Shown: positions 44,726-55,767 of the stretch, in pieces | Position numbering within the stretch: position 1 is the stretch's first letter | Layout: every line of letters starts with the position of its first letter | Source of the DNA: Patiria miniata | Taxonomy: Eukaryota > Echinodermata > Asteroidea > Valvatida > Asterinidae | Direction of reading: 5' to 3' | Assembly: GCF_015706575.1 (NCBI RefSeq) | Contig: NW_024037059.1 | Coordinates: 30,514,129 to 30,578,128, forward strand | Length of the DNA: 64,000 nt | Program-made: the position numbers and the translations under genes | The notes under the pieces: generated by a model | The model's input: only the letters and a program-made list of their open reading frames with translations | What the model was told of the DNA's origin: nothing | Database searches by the model: none

Positions 44726-45106
44726 TACTATTGGTGGCACTATTTGTTGCAGCAAAGCATTTTTGCTGATGGACACATATTTTGCTATTAAACAAAAATG
44801 ATTAATAGGGAGGGGGGTGTCACCACCATTGTAGTGAGTGACCCCCCCCCCCCCCCACCCTGTTGACATGCTTAGATTACTTCCTCCAGCATTACGTCTT
44901 GCTGTCCTGCTTATGAACTTATGCCGGTAATTCCAGAGGCAAACGCAATCATCTTCTCAATCAAAGCTGACAGTGATTTGCTTTGATATGAAACTGGCGA
45001 GTTAGCATCACTAGGCAACCTGTAAACACTGTCAGATTTTGGTTGGCTAATGGTGGTCTTAATTTTGACATGATTGCCACATCCCACAGAAATGGATGCG
45101 CCAGCA

Positions 45107-45112
45107 TATAAA
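45107..45112 (+). promoter_or_regulatory. Candidate TATA box of GPCR copy B
   Basis: TATAAA in the conserved block ccagcatataaaggcaactc, 1.43 kb upstream of the ATG at 46543. See 41397. The minus-strand ORF at 44911-45351 crosses this block and is conserved only because the locus is duplicated. Confidence 0.45.
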
Positions 45113-45360
45113 GGCAACTCAAGGTGTAAAAAAATACCAGAAAGACATATGGAGAAAGACCTCTTGCATCTCTCTTGCAGCTTATGGTTGATTTGAAAAA
45201 GAGGCAGACTATACGACAGAGGAGAGCAAAAGCACGACGATAGTTCCAGCAGCAGGATTGAAACACTGGAAGACATACCGCACTGCACTGACACCTCTGG
45301 GAAAAAGACAGTGAAACCAATGCAAGGCGGTGGAAAATGTGCAACATGCAACTGTAATCA

Positions 45361-45765
45361 GCAGTGTCCTGTTATGGCTGTACGACATGGGTCATCACCA
45401 AGTCCCTTGCCGTATATCGTAACAGCTATCTTCCAAACTGCCTCCGGATCATACTCGGCATGACAAGGTTACCAACACCGAGTTGTACATCAGTTAGCAC
45501 ATCCATTAATTCACACCATCCAAAAACAACAACTCAGATGGGTTGGTCACATCCTTCAGAAGCCTATTGACAAGCCAGTTAACATCTGTGCTCTTTATAC
45601 TCCTCATCTCATGGCTGAAGCAGACAAGGTCATCATAAAGCCTACTTTACCAAGCGCTAGATCATTGCCACAGGGTGTTCTGCTTTCTCCACTGCAGATC
45701 CAGAGACTAGCACAAAATAGAGTCGAATGGGATAAGCTGGTGTCCGCCTGCTGTGCAGTCGACTA
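45361..45765 (+). mobile_element. LINE reverse-transcriptase C-terminal fragment
   Basis: Shifting frames encode pieces typical of the end of LINE ORF2: YGCTTWVITKSLA, LRIILGMTR, then HPKTTTQMGW (a frame-shifted QLRWVGH region) and a basic C-terminal tail. Interrupted by several stops and shifts. The same fragment is in GPCR copy C (57590-57960, minus), so it predates that copying event; copy A has lost it. Confidence 0.7.
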
Positions 45766-46542
45766 ATGACGATGACATCAGACAAAGCTCCAGTACACAG
45801 GCTGTTGACTTGTCTTTCTCGTCAATGTTGCCACGAACCCACCCCGCATCAAACCAGTGAAGGAATCCCCTGCCCATCCTTTGGTGTGGGCCTTGGGCAT
45901 CTAAGCTTGGGCTGCACAGTCACAAGTGGAGTCACAGACGGGCTGACAATACATCTGAATCATTTCATCGAGGATCAGTGGAAACGTCATCGTCGCTTCT
46001 GACTGACTGCCACAAGCAAGCTGTGATGATGCCTGTAAAATAAGCTGAGAAAAGCAACTAAGCTTCTTACAAGGTGCCTGTGCTACTAAATAAAAAGGAT
46101 TCTTTCAACTTGAAGAAGAGACAACCAAGTCGGAGGACCTGCCCAAAATAAATGGAATGTGTCACGTTGAGGTTTGCTTTGATGTATGACAAAGGTAGCC
46201 AACTCCTTCCAGTGGTAGGGAATCACTTCAAACTTTGTACAGTCAACACGGGCTAACAAGTTAATGTTAATCTGAAACAAACACTGTTTCTTCCACTCCC
46301 TCGGCCAAACAAGAAATCGCACATTATGTCACATTACTCATTGGAATGTAAGGTGACATGTGCATGGATTTAAATTAACTTGATTTGACAGATATTACCT
46401 TTGCTTCAAGATGAGCTGTCAATGGTTGATCTACAACTGTTCTGTGATTATATGTGCGGAAAATGTGACGTCCGACAATTGGAAATCTCTGAATGATAAA
46501 CAAGAGTTCTAGACATTTTGGTTGAGCTACCGGTAAATCAAA

Positions 46543-47529
46543 ATGGAGAAAAACGATTCTAGCTTAACAACCCTGGCTCCTTTTGATTTATCGCTGCCAA
46601 CTATACTCATGGTGGTTATGACTGTATTGGGAACGATCTTCTGTTTTATCTACTTGTGGATTATCTTCTCTATCATTTTCTGTCGCAAACTCAGAAACCA
46701 TTCCAATTATTTCCTGGTGAATTTATTTGTCACTGAATTTGGTACCATCCTGTTGCTACTGATTCAAAGCCACCAAGACTTAAATAGGCCTTTTCCGAAA
46801 ATATTGGTGTTGCCGTTTGCAAGCGCGCTTCTAGATTTATCCTATGGTTATTTCTTGTATTCTGCTATTGTTGCCTTAGACAGGTATTTCAAAATTGCCA
46901 AACCGATGCAGTATGTGCGCCTCATGTCTAACAAAGTGAGCGCAGGTATTCATGTGATTGTTTGGGGTCTGTTGGCTGTTACCTTCATTGGTTTATTGGC
47001 CACTAATATTAGCAATTTGGAGGCAGATTTTATATCGATATCTGATCTATATATCAATGAAGGTTCCTTGGCTCTTTCTATGATAGTCCTCCTGGATGTC
47101 TTTGCATTTCCTTGCTTACTTACAATCACAGTGTCCGTTGTTGCTCTGGCCTGTATTGCTAGAAATCAACAGCGCAAGATTGAAGCCGAGAGAATTAATC
47201 TCGGAAATATTGCCACTGACAACCAACCCGATATCCCAAATGAAGGGGCACACCCCAAACCAAAGCATTCATCCAAATTGGCGCGCTACTCAAGCATGTA
47301 CTTCGCCACAATCATTATTGCCTGGGTCCCAAACATCATCCTTTTGAATGTTGTTGCCTTTCACGTTGTGCCTCTGACGCAGGGCATTTTTATCGTCTTG
47401 TACATTATCAACAGCATTGCAGTAATGCAGATGTTGTTGGGGGCGCTGTTTCTGGTGTACATGCAAAGCGAACATAGGCAGGTGCTCCGTGACACATGGA
47501 AGGCCATCTGTAACAAGTTTACATGCTAA
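46543..47529 (+). CDS. Orphan rhodopsin-like GPCR (copy B), full length
   Basis: Intact single-exon ORF of 328 residues with seven hydrophobic segments (about 18-47, 55-75, 87-111, 132-153, 175-205, 250-272, 281-307). DRY (113-115) follows TM3; TM5 has P190; TM6 has AWVP (260-263), a variant of the class A CWxP. The TM1 GN pair and TM7 NPxxY are not recognisable, so it is a divergent class A receptor; ligand unknown. N-terminus is short, with an N-D-S sequon at residue 4. The third cytoplasmic loop (about 206-248) is basic and rich in K, R and P. The C-tail is short and ends in Cys. The ATG sits in the context aaatcaaaATGG, conserved in all copies. Paralogues: 42611-43081 (truncated) and 55768-56754 (inverted, intact). 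Such clusters are common for lineage-specific chemosensory-like receptors, but that role is inference. Confidence 0.88.
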   Translation: MEKNDSSLTTLAPFDLSLPTILMVVMTVLGTIFCFIYLWIIFSIIFCRKLRNHSNYFLVNLFVTEFGTILLLLIQSHQDLNRPFPKILVLPFASALLDLSYGYFLYSAIVALDRYFKIAKPMQYVRLMSNKVSAGIHVIVWGLLAVTFIGLLATNISNLEADFISISDLYINEGSLALSMIVLLDVFAFPCLLTITVSVVALACIARNQQRKIEAERINLGNIATDNQPDIPNEGAHPKPKHSSKLARYSSMYFATIIIAWVPNIILLNVVAFHVVPLTQGIFIVLYIINSIAVMQMLLGALFLVYMQSEHRQVLRDTWKAICNKFTC

Positions 47530-47699
47530 ACTGAAAACTAATACGTTGTTTATCTGCAGAAGCAACCCTATTTGTTGTCATTAGGTTAACAGCAAATCAG
47601 ATATTCAACAAACAAAACCAGAATACATTGTAAGAGAAATATTACATTGTGTGATACATTTTGTGATACTGCTACATGTTGCGAAATGTGTGATCCCAT

Positions 47700-47990
47700 A
47701 AACCCACCCACAGACTAAAATCGTTGAAAGCAAGTTCATATCTTTTTCCACTTTTAAAATGATTAGGCACTTCCGGTTTCGACCGGAAGGAAGGGTCACG
47801 TGATTTGATGCGCACAAGATAAATTGAAGGTCATGTCTAATCATGTCGATTCCCGCAAAATTCAAGTTGCGGTATCCGATGGTTGATTTTATATTGAATT
47901 TCAAAGATTAAATTTATTATTTTTTGAAGTGACATCACGTGACCCATGATGACGTCATGATGACACAATTACAAAAAAATTCATCTTCAG
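47700..47990. repeat. Left arm of a separated inverted repeat
   Basis: Its reverse complement is found at about 50110-51440, interrupted there by the hAT-like element 50348-51373. Shared words include cacttccggt, gggtcacgtga and gattttatattga. Non-coding. Confidence 0.75.
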
Positions 47991-48389
47991 TGGGTTGTGC
48001 ATTCATGTATTGACAATTGAAGTTCATATCATTTTTCATGTTGAAAAACAGTTCTGGAGAAGAATGTGTGTTGGAGAAAAAAAACAATCCCAGTAAACAA
48101 AACACCAGATAAGAACCTGTTTTGGGAGAGAGTTTTTAGTGAATTTTTGGTTTGGTAGTTTTTAAACCAAATTTTTGCGTTTTTTAACGTGAATTTTATT
48201 AATTATAAACGGAACTTTGTTTTCTCGTTCCAATGGCACTTGGAAATTACCTACTAATCATGCGAATAAAGAAATGTGATTCCGGAAGGTTAACCTAGTG
48301 CAAATTGCATTATGATCGCTACATATTCACTTGACCAAATGACATGTTTTTAAACCATCTTTATATGGTGGTTACAAAAGGAGATCATT

Positions 48390-49160
48390 TTGCTTTTGAA
48401 GCACCAATACTTCTGGTTTTACAGTTACCACGAAATTTTGGTGATTATAACGTTATTATTATCTATTCATTACCTAGACTAGTTACCACTGTATTAAACA
48501 TAATTATTTGGTGTATGTAACACGTAATTTTTTTGTAACTAAAACACCAATAGATTTGGTTCTTTAGTTGCCAGTAATTCATAGTGATCTTCATGTCATT
48601 GTCTTTAGGTATTTACCTAGGCATCTTACTGCTCTACATAACGTTTTAATTTAGTGTATGCAAAAGGTTATTATGTCATTTTTAAATACCAATGGATTCG
48701 GTTGTACAGTTACCAGTAATTCATTAGTAATCTTCACATTATTGTGTCGTGTACTTACCTACATGTAGGCATCTTACTGCCTTACATAACGTAATTATCT
48801 AGTGTGTGTAAAAGGTTATTTTTTCGTGTTTTTTTTTAAGACCAATAGGTTTGGTTGTACAGTTACTAGTAATTCATTAGTGATCTTCACATTATTGTCT
48901 CTTGTATTTACCAATTAAAACATCTTACTGCTCTACCTAATGTCAGTATTTAGCGTGTGTAAAAGGTTACGATGTCGTTTTCTAAAGACCAATAGATTTG
49001 GTTGTACAGTTACCAGTGATTTATTAATGATCTTCACGTTATTGTGTCTTGTTATTTACCTAGGCATGTTACTGCCCTACATAACGTAATTATTTTAGTG
49101 TGTGTAAAACGCTATTTTTTTTCTCGTTTTTATTAAGACCAATAGATTGTTTTACTGTGA
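48390..49160. repeat. Tandem repeat, unit about 148 bp, about five units
   Basis: The phrase accaatagatttggttgtacagtta recurs near 48545, 48688, 48841, 48990 and (partly) 49138, each followed by gtaattcattagtgatcttcac and catcttactgccctacataac. Diverged, non-coding. Confidence 0.85.
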
Positions 49161-50109
49161 CTTTAATTTACATGTTGACCCGAGGTGGGCGTGGTAAACC
49201 TTGGTGAAGCAATTGTGTCACTTTTTGGCCATGAACGATATATTTTGCGTAATAGCGGTATGTTTTAGGATATGTTTATGTAGAGAATGTTATAATATTT
49301 AGCTGTTCAAAGTCTCAAAGAAACAAATTTGCCAAAAAAAACCCCAAACAAAGCAAATAAAATATTTTGTACGTGCAAACTGTGACTACAGTGGTCGAGG
49401 CGCACATATATATGTAAGCACCTTCTTAGATTGGAGAAGGGGCATGATCAGAGGATCCGTGATGCCTCGTTATATGTGTATATTGTATACTATTAACCAA
49501 CAAATTGAGTTTAATAATTATTTGAATAACAACCAATATTAATTGAGTTTCAGAAACGTATCGCCGTAACCTTGATTCACACCACATTGGTAACGTGACA
49601 AGGAGAGTTCAAAACGTGACAAAAGAACAAAGCAATAACGTTAATTTCAGGTGTGCAAGACATGATTAAAAAACAGACAATAACAGGGTTTTAGGTATGC
49701 AAAAGGGCAATTCCACGGTTATTCACGTTACATTTTTGATGAACTTTTGAGTTTCCTTGGGCTGTAATTACCTTACTGAAAAGGTTTAATAACTGTTATC
49801 CCCATGGTAGATATCTCTAGAGTAGACCTAGACCTACCTAAGCACCAAAGATGACATCCAGAAAAATGTGTTATGTATGATAAACAAGACGCACAAAATC
49901 GGTTACTCACATTACGAAAATGTTACTTGCCAGATTTTTATTGGCTTTTCTGCAAAGTTGTAGAAAAGCCTTTCGATTTGTTCTCTTTTCTTTTTCTTTC
50001 TTCTTCTTTTGTTCCCTTAAAATCCTATAGACTTTGTACACGTCTTTTCCGGCCTTCACTTTGGCCATTCATCTTTGTCATACATCATTCAAACTTTTTC
50101 AGTAAGGCA
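49161..50109. other. Non-coding spacer
   Basis: No gene supported. The ORF at 49873-50112 is T-rich and unrecognised. Confidence 0.5.
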
Positions 50110-51440
50110 TAGTCCTTAAAGTATAGATTGGCCCCGAAGAGTGATGTCATGGTGACTCATCATAGTCACTTGACGTCACTTTAAAGATTTCTAGATTTAA
50201 TCTTTGAAAATCAATATAAAATCAACCGTGAGAGACCTGAACTTGATTTTTGCAGGAATTGATAGAATATTCCAGGGTCTTCATTTCATCTCCAGTGCGT
50301 AAAATCACGTGACCCTTCCTTCCAGTCCAAACCGGAAGTGCATTATACAGGGTTCGAAATTAGCCGTAGCACGCTAGCCAAATGCTAGTCAAAACAGCGG
50401 CGGGCTAGTCAAACTATTCCTTCAGTGGCCCGGTTGGCAAGTCAAACAATTATTGGGATACTGCAAAGATGAAAGGACAGGAAGAGATCAATCATGAAAT
50501 TCAGAAAGCAAACCGATTTCAATTTGTGTATAATTTTATCAACTGTTCTAAAGGGTTAAATTATTAGATCTGTTTATTAAAAACACTGACAAAATTGCCT
50601 TTAGAATAGATGAGAATTCAGTTGGAAATGGGTAAAAACGAATTTTACTTAAGACCTATTTTCATTCCAAGGTCTCCTTGTTCGATCATGTCTGTTTTCA
50701 CATCGTGTACTTGCGTGAGAACGAAAATGATAACGACAGGAAGATTTACCTACCTACATGTGATGGATTCTAGATTTATTCAGGCTCATTTGGATCACGT
50801 TTTAACACAGTTCTTATCAACGGTCATTTTAGATTTGTTTGTGAATGAAAATAAATCCTTCAAGTTTATTTAGAAGAAATTGTCCGTCCAAAAAGACGTT
50901 TTAGTCGCCTGTTTAACTTTTTAAACGTTTTTAAATTTTTTAAAAAGTTTTTACCCAATGACCCTCACAAAATTGTTTCATAATTTTTTTTGATGGAACG
51001 AGTTCCACAAGTCCACGGAAGTTTTCGGAAGTGAGAGGTCAATTTTTGGCACGATATTTGTCTTTCACATCATTCGTTTTTCAGTTTCCATAAAATTCTG
51101 AGGGTGATTTTCCTAATAAATCAGTTTACCAAAACTAATTTCAAAAACTCTCGACTTTTACACGTTAATTTTCCTTTTCGAGGGGCCCTGAAGTGCGCCA
51201 CAAGGGATCAACTTTCAGGCTTTATACACGTTTTACGTATGCACATTGTTGTTTATGAGACACTCTATAAAAGAAAAACAACATGCAGGCCAGTGAAAAT
51301 GCCCGTGGGCTAGTTAAGAGTCTGTTTCAGTAGCCCGGCAGGCTTGTGAAAATAAAGTTAAGGTCGAACCCTAGCCTTAAAATTTAAAAGTTGAAAAAGG
51401 TGTGAACTTGCTTTCAACGATGTTAGTCTCTGGCTAGGTT
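50110..51440. repeat. Right arm of the inverted repeat, split by an insertion
   Basis: 50110-50347 and 51374-51440 together mirror 47700-47990. The intervening 1 kb is the hAT-like element at 50348-51373, so the left arm serves as its empty site. Confidence 0.72.
50348..51373. mobile_element. hAT-like non-autonomous element, CAGGGTTCGAA termini
   Basis: Begins CAGGGTTCGAAATTAGCC and ends ggtcgaaccct, an imperfect inverted repeat. Flanks gcattata and gccttaaa agree at six of eight positions. A sub-terminal motif cgggctagt / ggcccgg near the left recurs inverted as gggctagtt / gcccggc near the right. No transposase reading frame. The ORFs at 50610-50873 and 51104-51313 show no domain. Confidence 0.8.
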
Positions 51441-52172
51441 GTACTTCACAAAACAATTACCAGTGACGTCATAAAATGTTAGAGCGCCCTCTAGCGTCAG
51501 GTTGAAAAAGTAAAAACTTGGACTTGTATGCCCTGCGGCATGCTTAAAAAACTCAGTTTTACCACCCCTTGGCTTTAAAACATCATGCACAGCAAGTTAA
51601 TGTACATGTACATGTACATGTACGTAAAAAGAGAGCGGTACATACGGTAACTTTAACGGTTGTATGCAAGAAATTCTTACTACAAAATTTGACACTGTTT
51701 TGATCTGATCGACTCCAAACTTGGTGCAGACCAAGACCATATTAACATACTTCATTTTCTAAAACAAAGTTGCATTCGGGTGACGTTATTTCAGATTTTT
51801 ATTTCATATTGTATAGTTGTCCATGCCACATAGACTTTGTACACAAAGCAGCGTTTCTCCGCATTTCCCTGTGCCCCATATTAGGCCTATGTACGTTTCA
51901 AACATATGTACCAGTACATGTATATATACATTCATGTACATGTTGTGTGCACACAGTCGTTTTTTGCTATGCTTCCGAGGATTGGCTTTGTCCCTGTAAT
52001 ATAACACTCTCCCATAGACTAAGCACACAAACCTGCGTTCGAGGACAATAGGCACCTTCCTTCGAGGATCAATGGCCCCTTTGTGCTCCTTTTGTTGTCT
52101 GTCCTCAGGCATAATGCAGGAACACATTGCGCGGGTCATTTGTGAAAGTGATGCAGTGTTTCTCCGCGTTTT
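51441..52172. other. Non-coding, with (CATGTA)n
   Basis: tgtacatgtacatgtacatg at 51601-51624 is a simple hexamer repeat. The phrase gcgtttctccgcatttccctgtg near 51851 resembles gtgtttctccgcgttttcctgtg at 52157, a diverged local duplication. No gene supported; ORFs here overlap on both strands and have no domain. Confidence 0.5.
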
Positions 52173-52241
52173 CCTGTGTCCCGTACACAAGTTTCGCATG
52201 TTTGTACTACAAACATGCAAAACTTATGTAGGGGACACAGG
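52173..52241. repeat. Inverted repeat, arms about 34 bp
   Basis: cctgtgtcccgtacacaagt and acttatgtaggggacacagg pair around catgtttgtactacaaacatg, with three or four mismatches and almost no loop. Confidence 0.8.
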
Positions 52242-52443
52242 TACGGTATACGTACCATGGTGTGTTGGAGACAGTGATCTGACTACTACCGGTAGTGTTT
52301 TTACAATGCTATGAAGTTGACCTACAATTCTGCAGTTTTCAATGCACCGAAAGTGCCAAGTTTGCCGATACATGATCGATTTGCTGCCTGCGTTACGCGT
52401 AACTGTCGAATACAATTGGGTCAGGTCACTGGTATGGTGAGAG

Positions 52444-52963
52444 CATAGAGCTATATTAAATTACTAGAGCGCTAACTTGATGTACAAAATGCCTGATGGG
52501 CACATCCACGTTTGTGCACAAACCTATGGAGAACTAGAAATGTTGTACGTACTAGTACCGGTACTTTGTACGTCTATCATGTGTTTGTATTCCATACCTG
52601 GTGCGTTATCAAAGCCAATATACGCCCAAAACCGAAACGCACGATCAGCAAATGAGCGTTTCATTTTGCTCTACGCAAACAGCGCAATGTGTACGCGTAC
52701 CCGGTATTTGCTGCATATGATTTTTGTCGTGACGTTTTTTGAACTGTCATGACGCGCATAAGTTGTTTGCGTATGTTCTACTTGCGCATGTTCTACTTGC
52801 GCGTTGCATGTAGAGCACACTTTCAAAATTCAATCCATCTAATTTCATTATGTTCTACAAACACGCACATGATTTCAAAATGTCTGCGCCAAGGATGGCT
52901 TCAAAGCGTCTCCATGCGCAAGAATGAGGAGTCAGCGCTCTTGTAATTTAATATAGCTCTATG
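52444..52963. mobile_element. hAT-type MITE of the CATAGAGC family, exact 8-bp duplication
   Basis: Starts CATAGAGCTATATTAAATTA and ends with the inverted partner GCTCTATG. The target duplication ggtgagag is exact (52436-52443 and 52964-52971). 520 bp, third copy of the family in the window (with 1-673 and 9489-9986). The ORFs at 52477-52946 translate its interior and are not genes. Confidence 0.94.
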
Positions 52964-52971
52964 GGTGAGAG

Positions 52972-54559
52972 TTGTCTGATGGCTAGTCTGTATTCAAGGC
53001 TGATGAAGTTGAATTCTTACTGCAGTTATCAATGCAGGGGAACTGGCCAAGTTGACTGCTCAGTTGAGAGCATACAGCCAATTCGCATGTATACAATTGG
53101 GTTGGGTCACTCACGGATCCTACACACAAGGATGAACGACTCGGCCCAACTCCTGGTTAGACGCGTGATAACGGCCTGTACTGGTGGCAAATACCATGAA
53201 TACTTTTCAACAAAGACCACTGCGCGCCGTGGCTTTCAGATTTGCATGGCTCTTCCCCGATCTGGCCTCGAAGTCTGTCAAGCCAGCGAATTTTTTTTGA
53301 ATATTTATGAGTCTACGTTTTTGGTCTTTATTATTGAATTCTGAAAAGTGATAACTACATAACCATGTTAATGCCGAGCACAATATCTTTAGCTTTAAGA
53401 TGAACAATGAAATGTCGCTTTTGTTTCATCGGTTCGGCATCCTATCTCTCTAAAACTTTTTAATATAAGCCTAATTAAAAACGAAATTTGGGTAAACAGT
53501 GTTCTCCTCAAAATTTGACGTTTATTTCCCGGGTAAATACTTCATCTATGACGACAAAAACTGCACGATACCATCTGTTATACCCTGAAGTATTTATTTT
53601 TAAAATAATTTGGAACAATTATATCTTAAATAAGAAGTACATGTAGTTTTACTTACAGTTTTATGAATATTTCCGTTTTAGATGTCGTGCAAAACCCCAA
53701 CACAATGGCACATCTGGAAAATTTGCGATTTCGCGCCAATGGGTATTAATGCCCGTTATCATGCGTCTAACCAATTAAGGCAAGTCCCCTGAGTGCATTT
53801 TGTACTAGAGCTCAGAACAGTCGTTTATCCTGGTGTCTAGGATCCGTGGGTCACTGTTGAATTCAGTAGTCTCACGGCTAGTCTTATTTCAAGACAAATA
53901 ACCTCAATTGTCTAAGCTATTGCACAAAGTGTTTTGTTTCACGCAATAACAACTGCTAATGTTATTGAAACACAATCATTCAAATAAGTACGTGCTCAGA
54001 TTATTTAGTCTCATTTCAAGACTAAACATTTTGCATTGCAATCAATTCAGTTTATCGACAAGCGAATTAACTGGGAACTCACGTATTGAAACTTCAATGT
54101 TAAATTCAAAATTTAGCAAACTGTGACATAAAATGCACTTTGAATTTATATATTAAATTTTTAATTTTTAAAACTAATTTACATTTATATGTACATTTAT
54201 ATTAACTCAAAAGCATAAAGTCATAGAAAAATCATAATGTGGATCATAAATCATAAAGCCCTGTACCTGGTTCTATTTCAAACAGACCTAGATGTAGACG
54301 CTTATACGCCGACTTCAAATCTTAATTTGCAGTTTTTTGCGTGCTGCGGCTTATACGCCGCGCGGCTTATATTCCGAAAATTACGGTAAGTGATGATTTT
54401 CGGTGATTTTCCTCGTTTTTCCAACAACAAAACACCCATAGCTGTCAAAATAGGGTAGGTAAGGTCTACGGAAGCAGAACTACATGTATAATTTGTTTGG
54501 CCTTATATTAAATCACTTAAATTATATTGCCATTCTAAAGCAGTATTAAATAGCCTTAA
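52972..54559. other. Non-coding region
   Basis: The flank near 52980-53110 weakly repeats 52315-52440 (tgaagttga, tgcagtt, tacaattgggt, ggtcact). A motif with cggcttatac and ccgaaaattacggta at 54340-54390 looks like the end of another dispersed element. The ORF at 52961-53344 has no recognisable domain. Confidence 0.45.
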
Positions 54560-55138
54560 TGTATGAAGGGCAATATTTCGTACGCACATGAAACATGGAG
54601 TGGAATGTCCTGTCAAGCCACATCGCACGCTCAGGCAACTTCTAGTACATCCCAAAGACAAGATTGAAAAAGAACAAAAATGTGGCGTGGTATACGAAAT
54701 TCCATGCTAGTCATGCCAACTATCCTACATCGGGGAAACGGGAAGAAAATTTGGCACACGGTTCAAAGAACATAAGACCGAAGTAGAAAAGCTAACATCC
54801 GGAACCATGACAAGGGCGAGAAAAACATCAGTAGGGAAAGAGCCAAATCGGCCATAACAGAACACGCTAGAGACAACAATCGTGTGATGAATTGGGCAGA
54901 TAGTGAAATCTTGCACAGGGAGGGTGACAAATTTAGACGTTGGATACGGGAAAGTCTATGGATAAGGAGACGACGATCAACTCTTAACAGAGATGAGGGA
55001 GGGTATGAACTGTCACACATATGGGACCCCCTCATACCCCAAGTACCACCCCGGGGGAGGACACACGCGGCCAGACCACCATCTAGTGGCCGCAACAGGA
55101 AACAGCGCCGCCAACCAACTGGTGGTGCTTTGTTCTGA
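54560..55138 (+). mobile_element. Penelope-like element, 3' fragment with GIY-YIG domain
   Basis: Truncated at the 5' side, so no reverse transcriptase remains. Readable pieces are VHPKDKIEKEQKCGVVYEIP, then CQLSYIGETGRKFGTRFKEH (the GIY-YIG endonuclease core with its conserved Gly and Arg), then the downstream block WIRESLWIRRR and LNRDEGGYELSHIWDPLIP. The tail gaggatgactaatgaaactagtcgaaacg is typical of Penelope-like elements. An in-frame stop lies near 54703 and a frame shift near 54820, so it is inactive. GIY-YIG is the DNA-cutting domain such elements use for insertion. Confidence 0.8.
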
Positions 55139-55221
55139 GGATGACTAATGAAACTAGTCGAAACGTAAACGAAACTACGTAAGTAATTGGCTGTGTTTAT
55201 AGAAAATTCATTTACAAAGTT

Positions 55222-55513
55222 GAGTATACACTGTTTAAACGTCGGTGAAGGGCAAAACCTAATTTGTTTTATATCACCCTGACGCAAAATTCCATCTTAT
55301 AAAAGTTTATGCGGTACCCGCTGCTATGTACATCAGATTCGAACGAGCCAACCGATCCCGTTACCTCGGTGGTCGAGTGGTAAGACATCTGCACTAGAAA
55401 GCAGGAGGTCGTGGGTTCGAATCCCACCCGAGTGATTTTTTCCAACTTTCACTTGGGAGGTAACACACTGAGTATACAGTGTTTAAACGTTGGTGAAGGG
55501 CAAAACCAAATTT
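55222..55513. repeat. 45-bp direct repeats flanking a tRNA-like gene
   Basis: gagtatacactgtttaaacg with the following gtcggtgaagggcaaaacc at 55222-55265 is repeated at 55470-55513 with three or four differences. The tRNA-like sequence 55363-55435 lies between them. Confidence 0.8.
55363..55435 (+). tRNA. tRNA-like gene or tRNA pseudogene (Ser-like anticodon loop)
   Basis: Fits a tRNA of about 73 nt. Acceptor acctcgg / ccgagtg has five pairs and two terminal mismatches. The D arm has gtc / gac around agtggtaa, the anticodon stem is tctgc / gcagg, and the T arm is gtggg-ttcgaat-cccac. A six-T Pol III terminator follows directly (55436-55441). The anticodon loop reads actagaaa, one base too long; ctagaaa is the loop of tRNA-Ser(AGA), but the long variable arm of Ser tRNAs is missing. 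So it is either a damaged tRNA or the head of a SINE; decoding identity is not assigned. Confidence 0.55.
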
Positions 55514-55767
55514 GATTTACTATCATTTAAACAACTAAAATAATTTGTATATATTTCACCATTGGTAATACTAGGGAAACAGATGTCGCAATGTTATGAG
55601 GGACAGGAAGGTTCATTGGCTCCTATATTTATGGAATCACACATTTAGCAAAGTATAGCAGTACTAGACAATCCAATTTCTGTCTTATATTCTGGTTGTG
55701 TTTGCTGTAAAACTAATAACAACAAATAGGGTTGTTTCAGCTGATAGACAACATATTAGTTTTCAGT

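Noticed and set aside
44911-45351. ORF conserved between GPCR copies A, B and partly C on the opposite strand
   Set aside because: Conservation is explained by the segmental duplication and a promoter-like block; the frame is not preserved across all copies and no domain is seen.
52477-52946. Two neighbouring ORFs similar to 9525-9959
   Set aside because: Similarity is that of a shared MITE; frames differ between copies.
52961-53344. 127-residue ORF
   Set aside because: Starts inside the target duplication of a MITE, no domain, and its beginning is part of a diverged local repeat.
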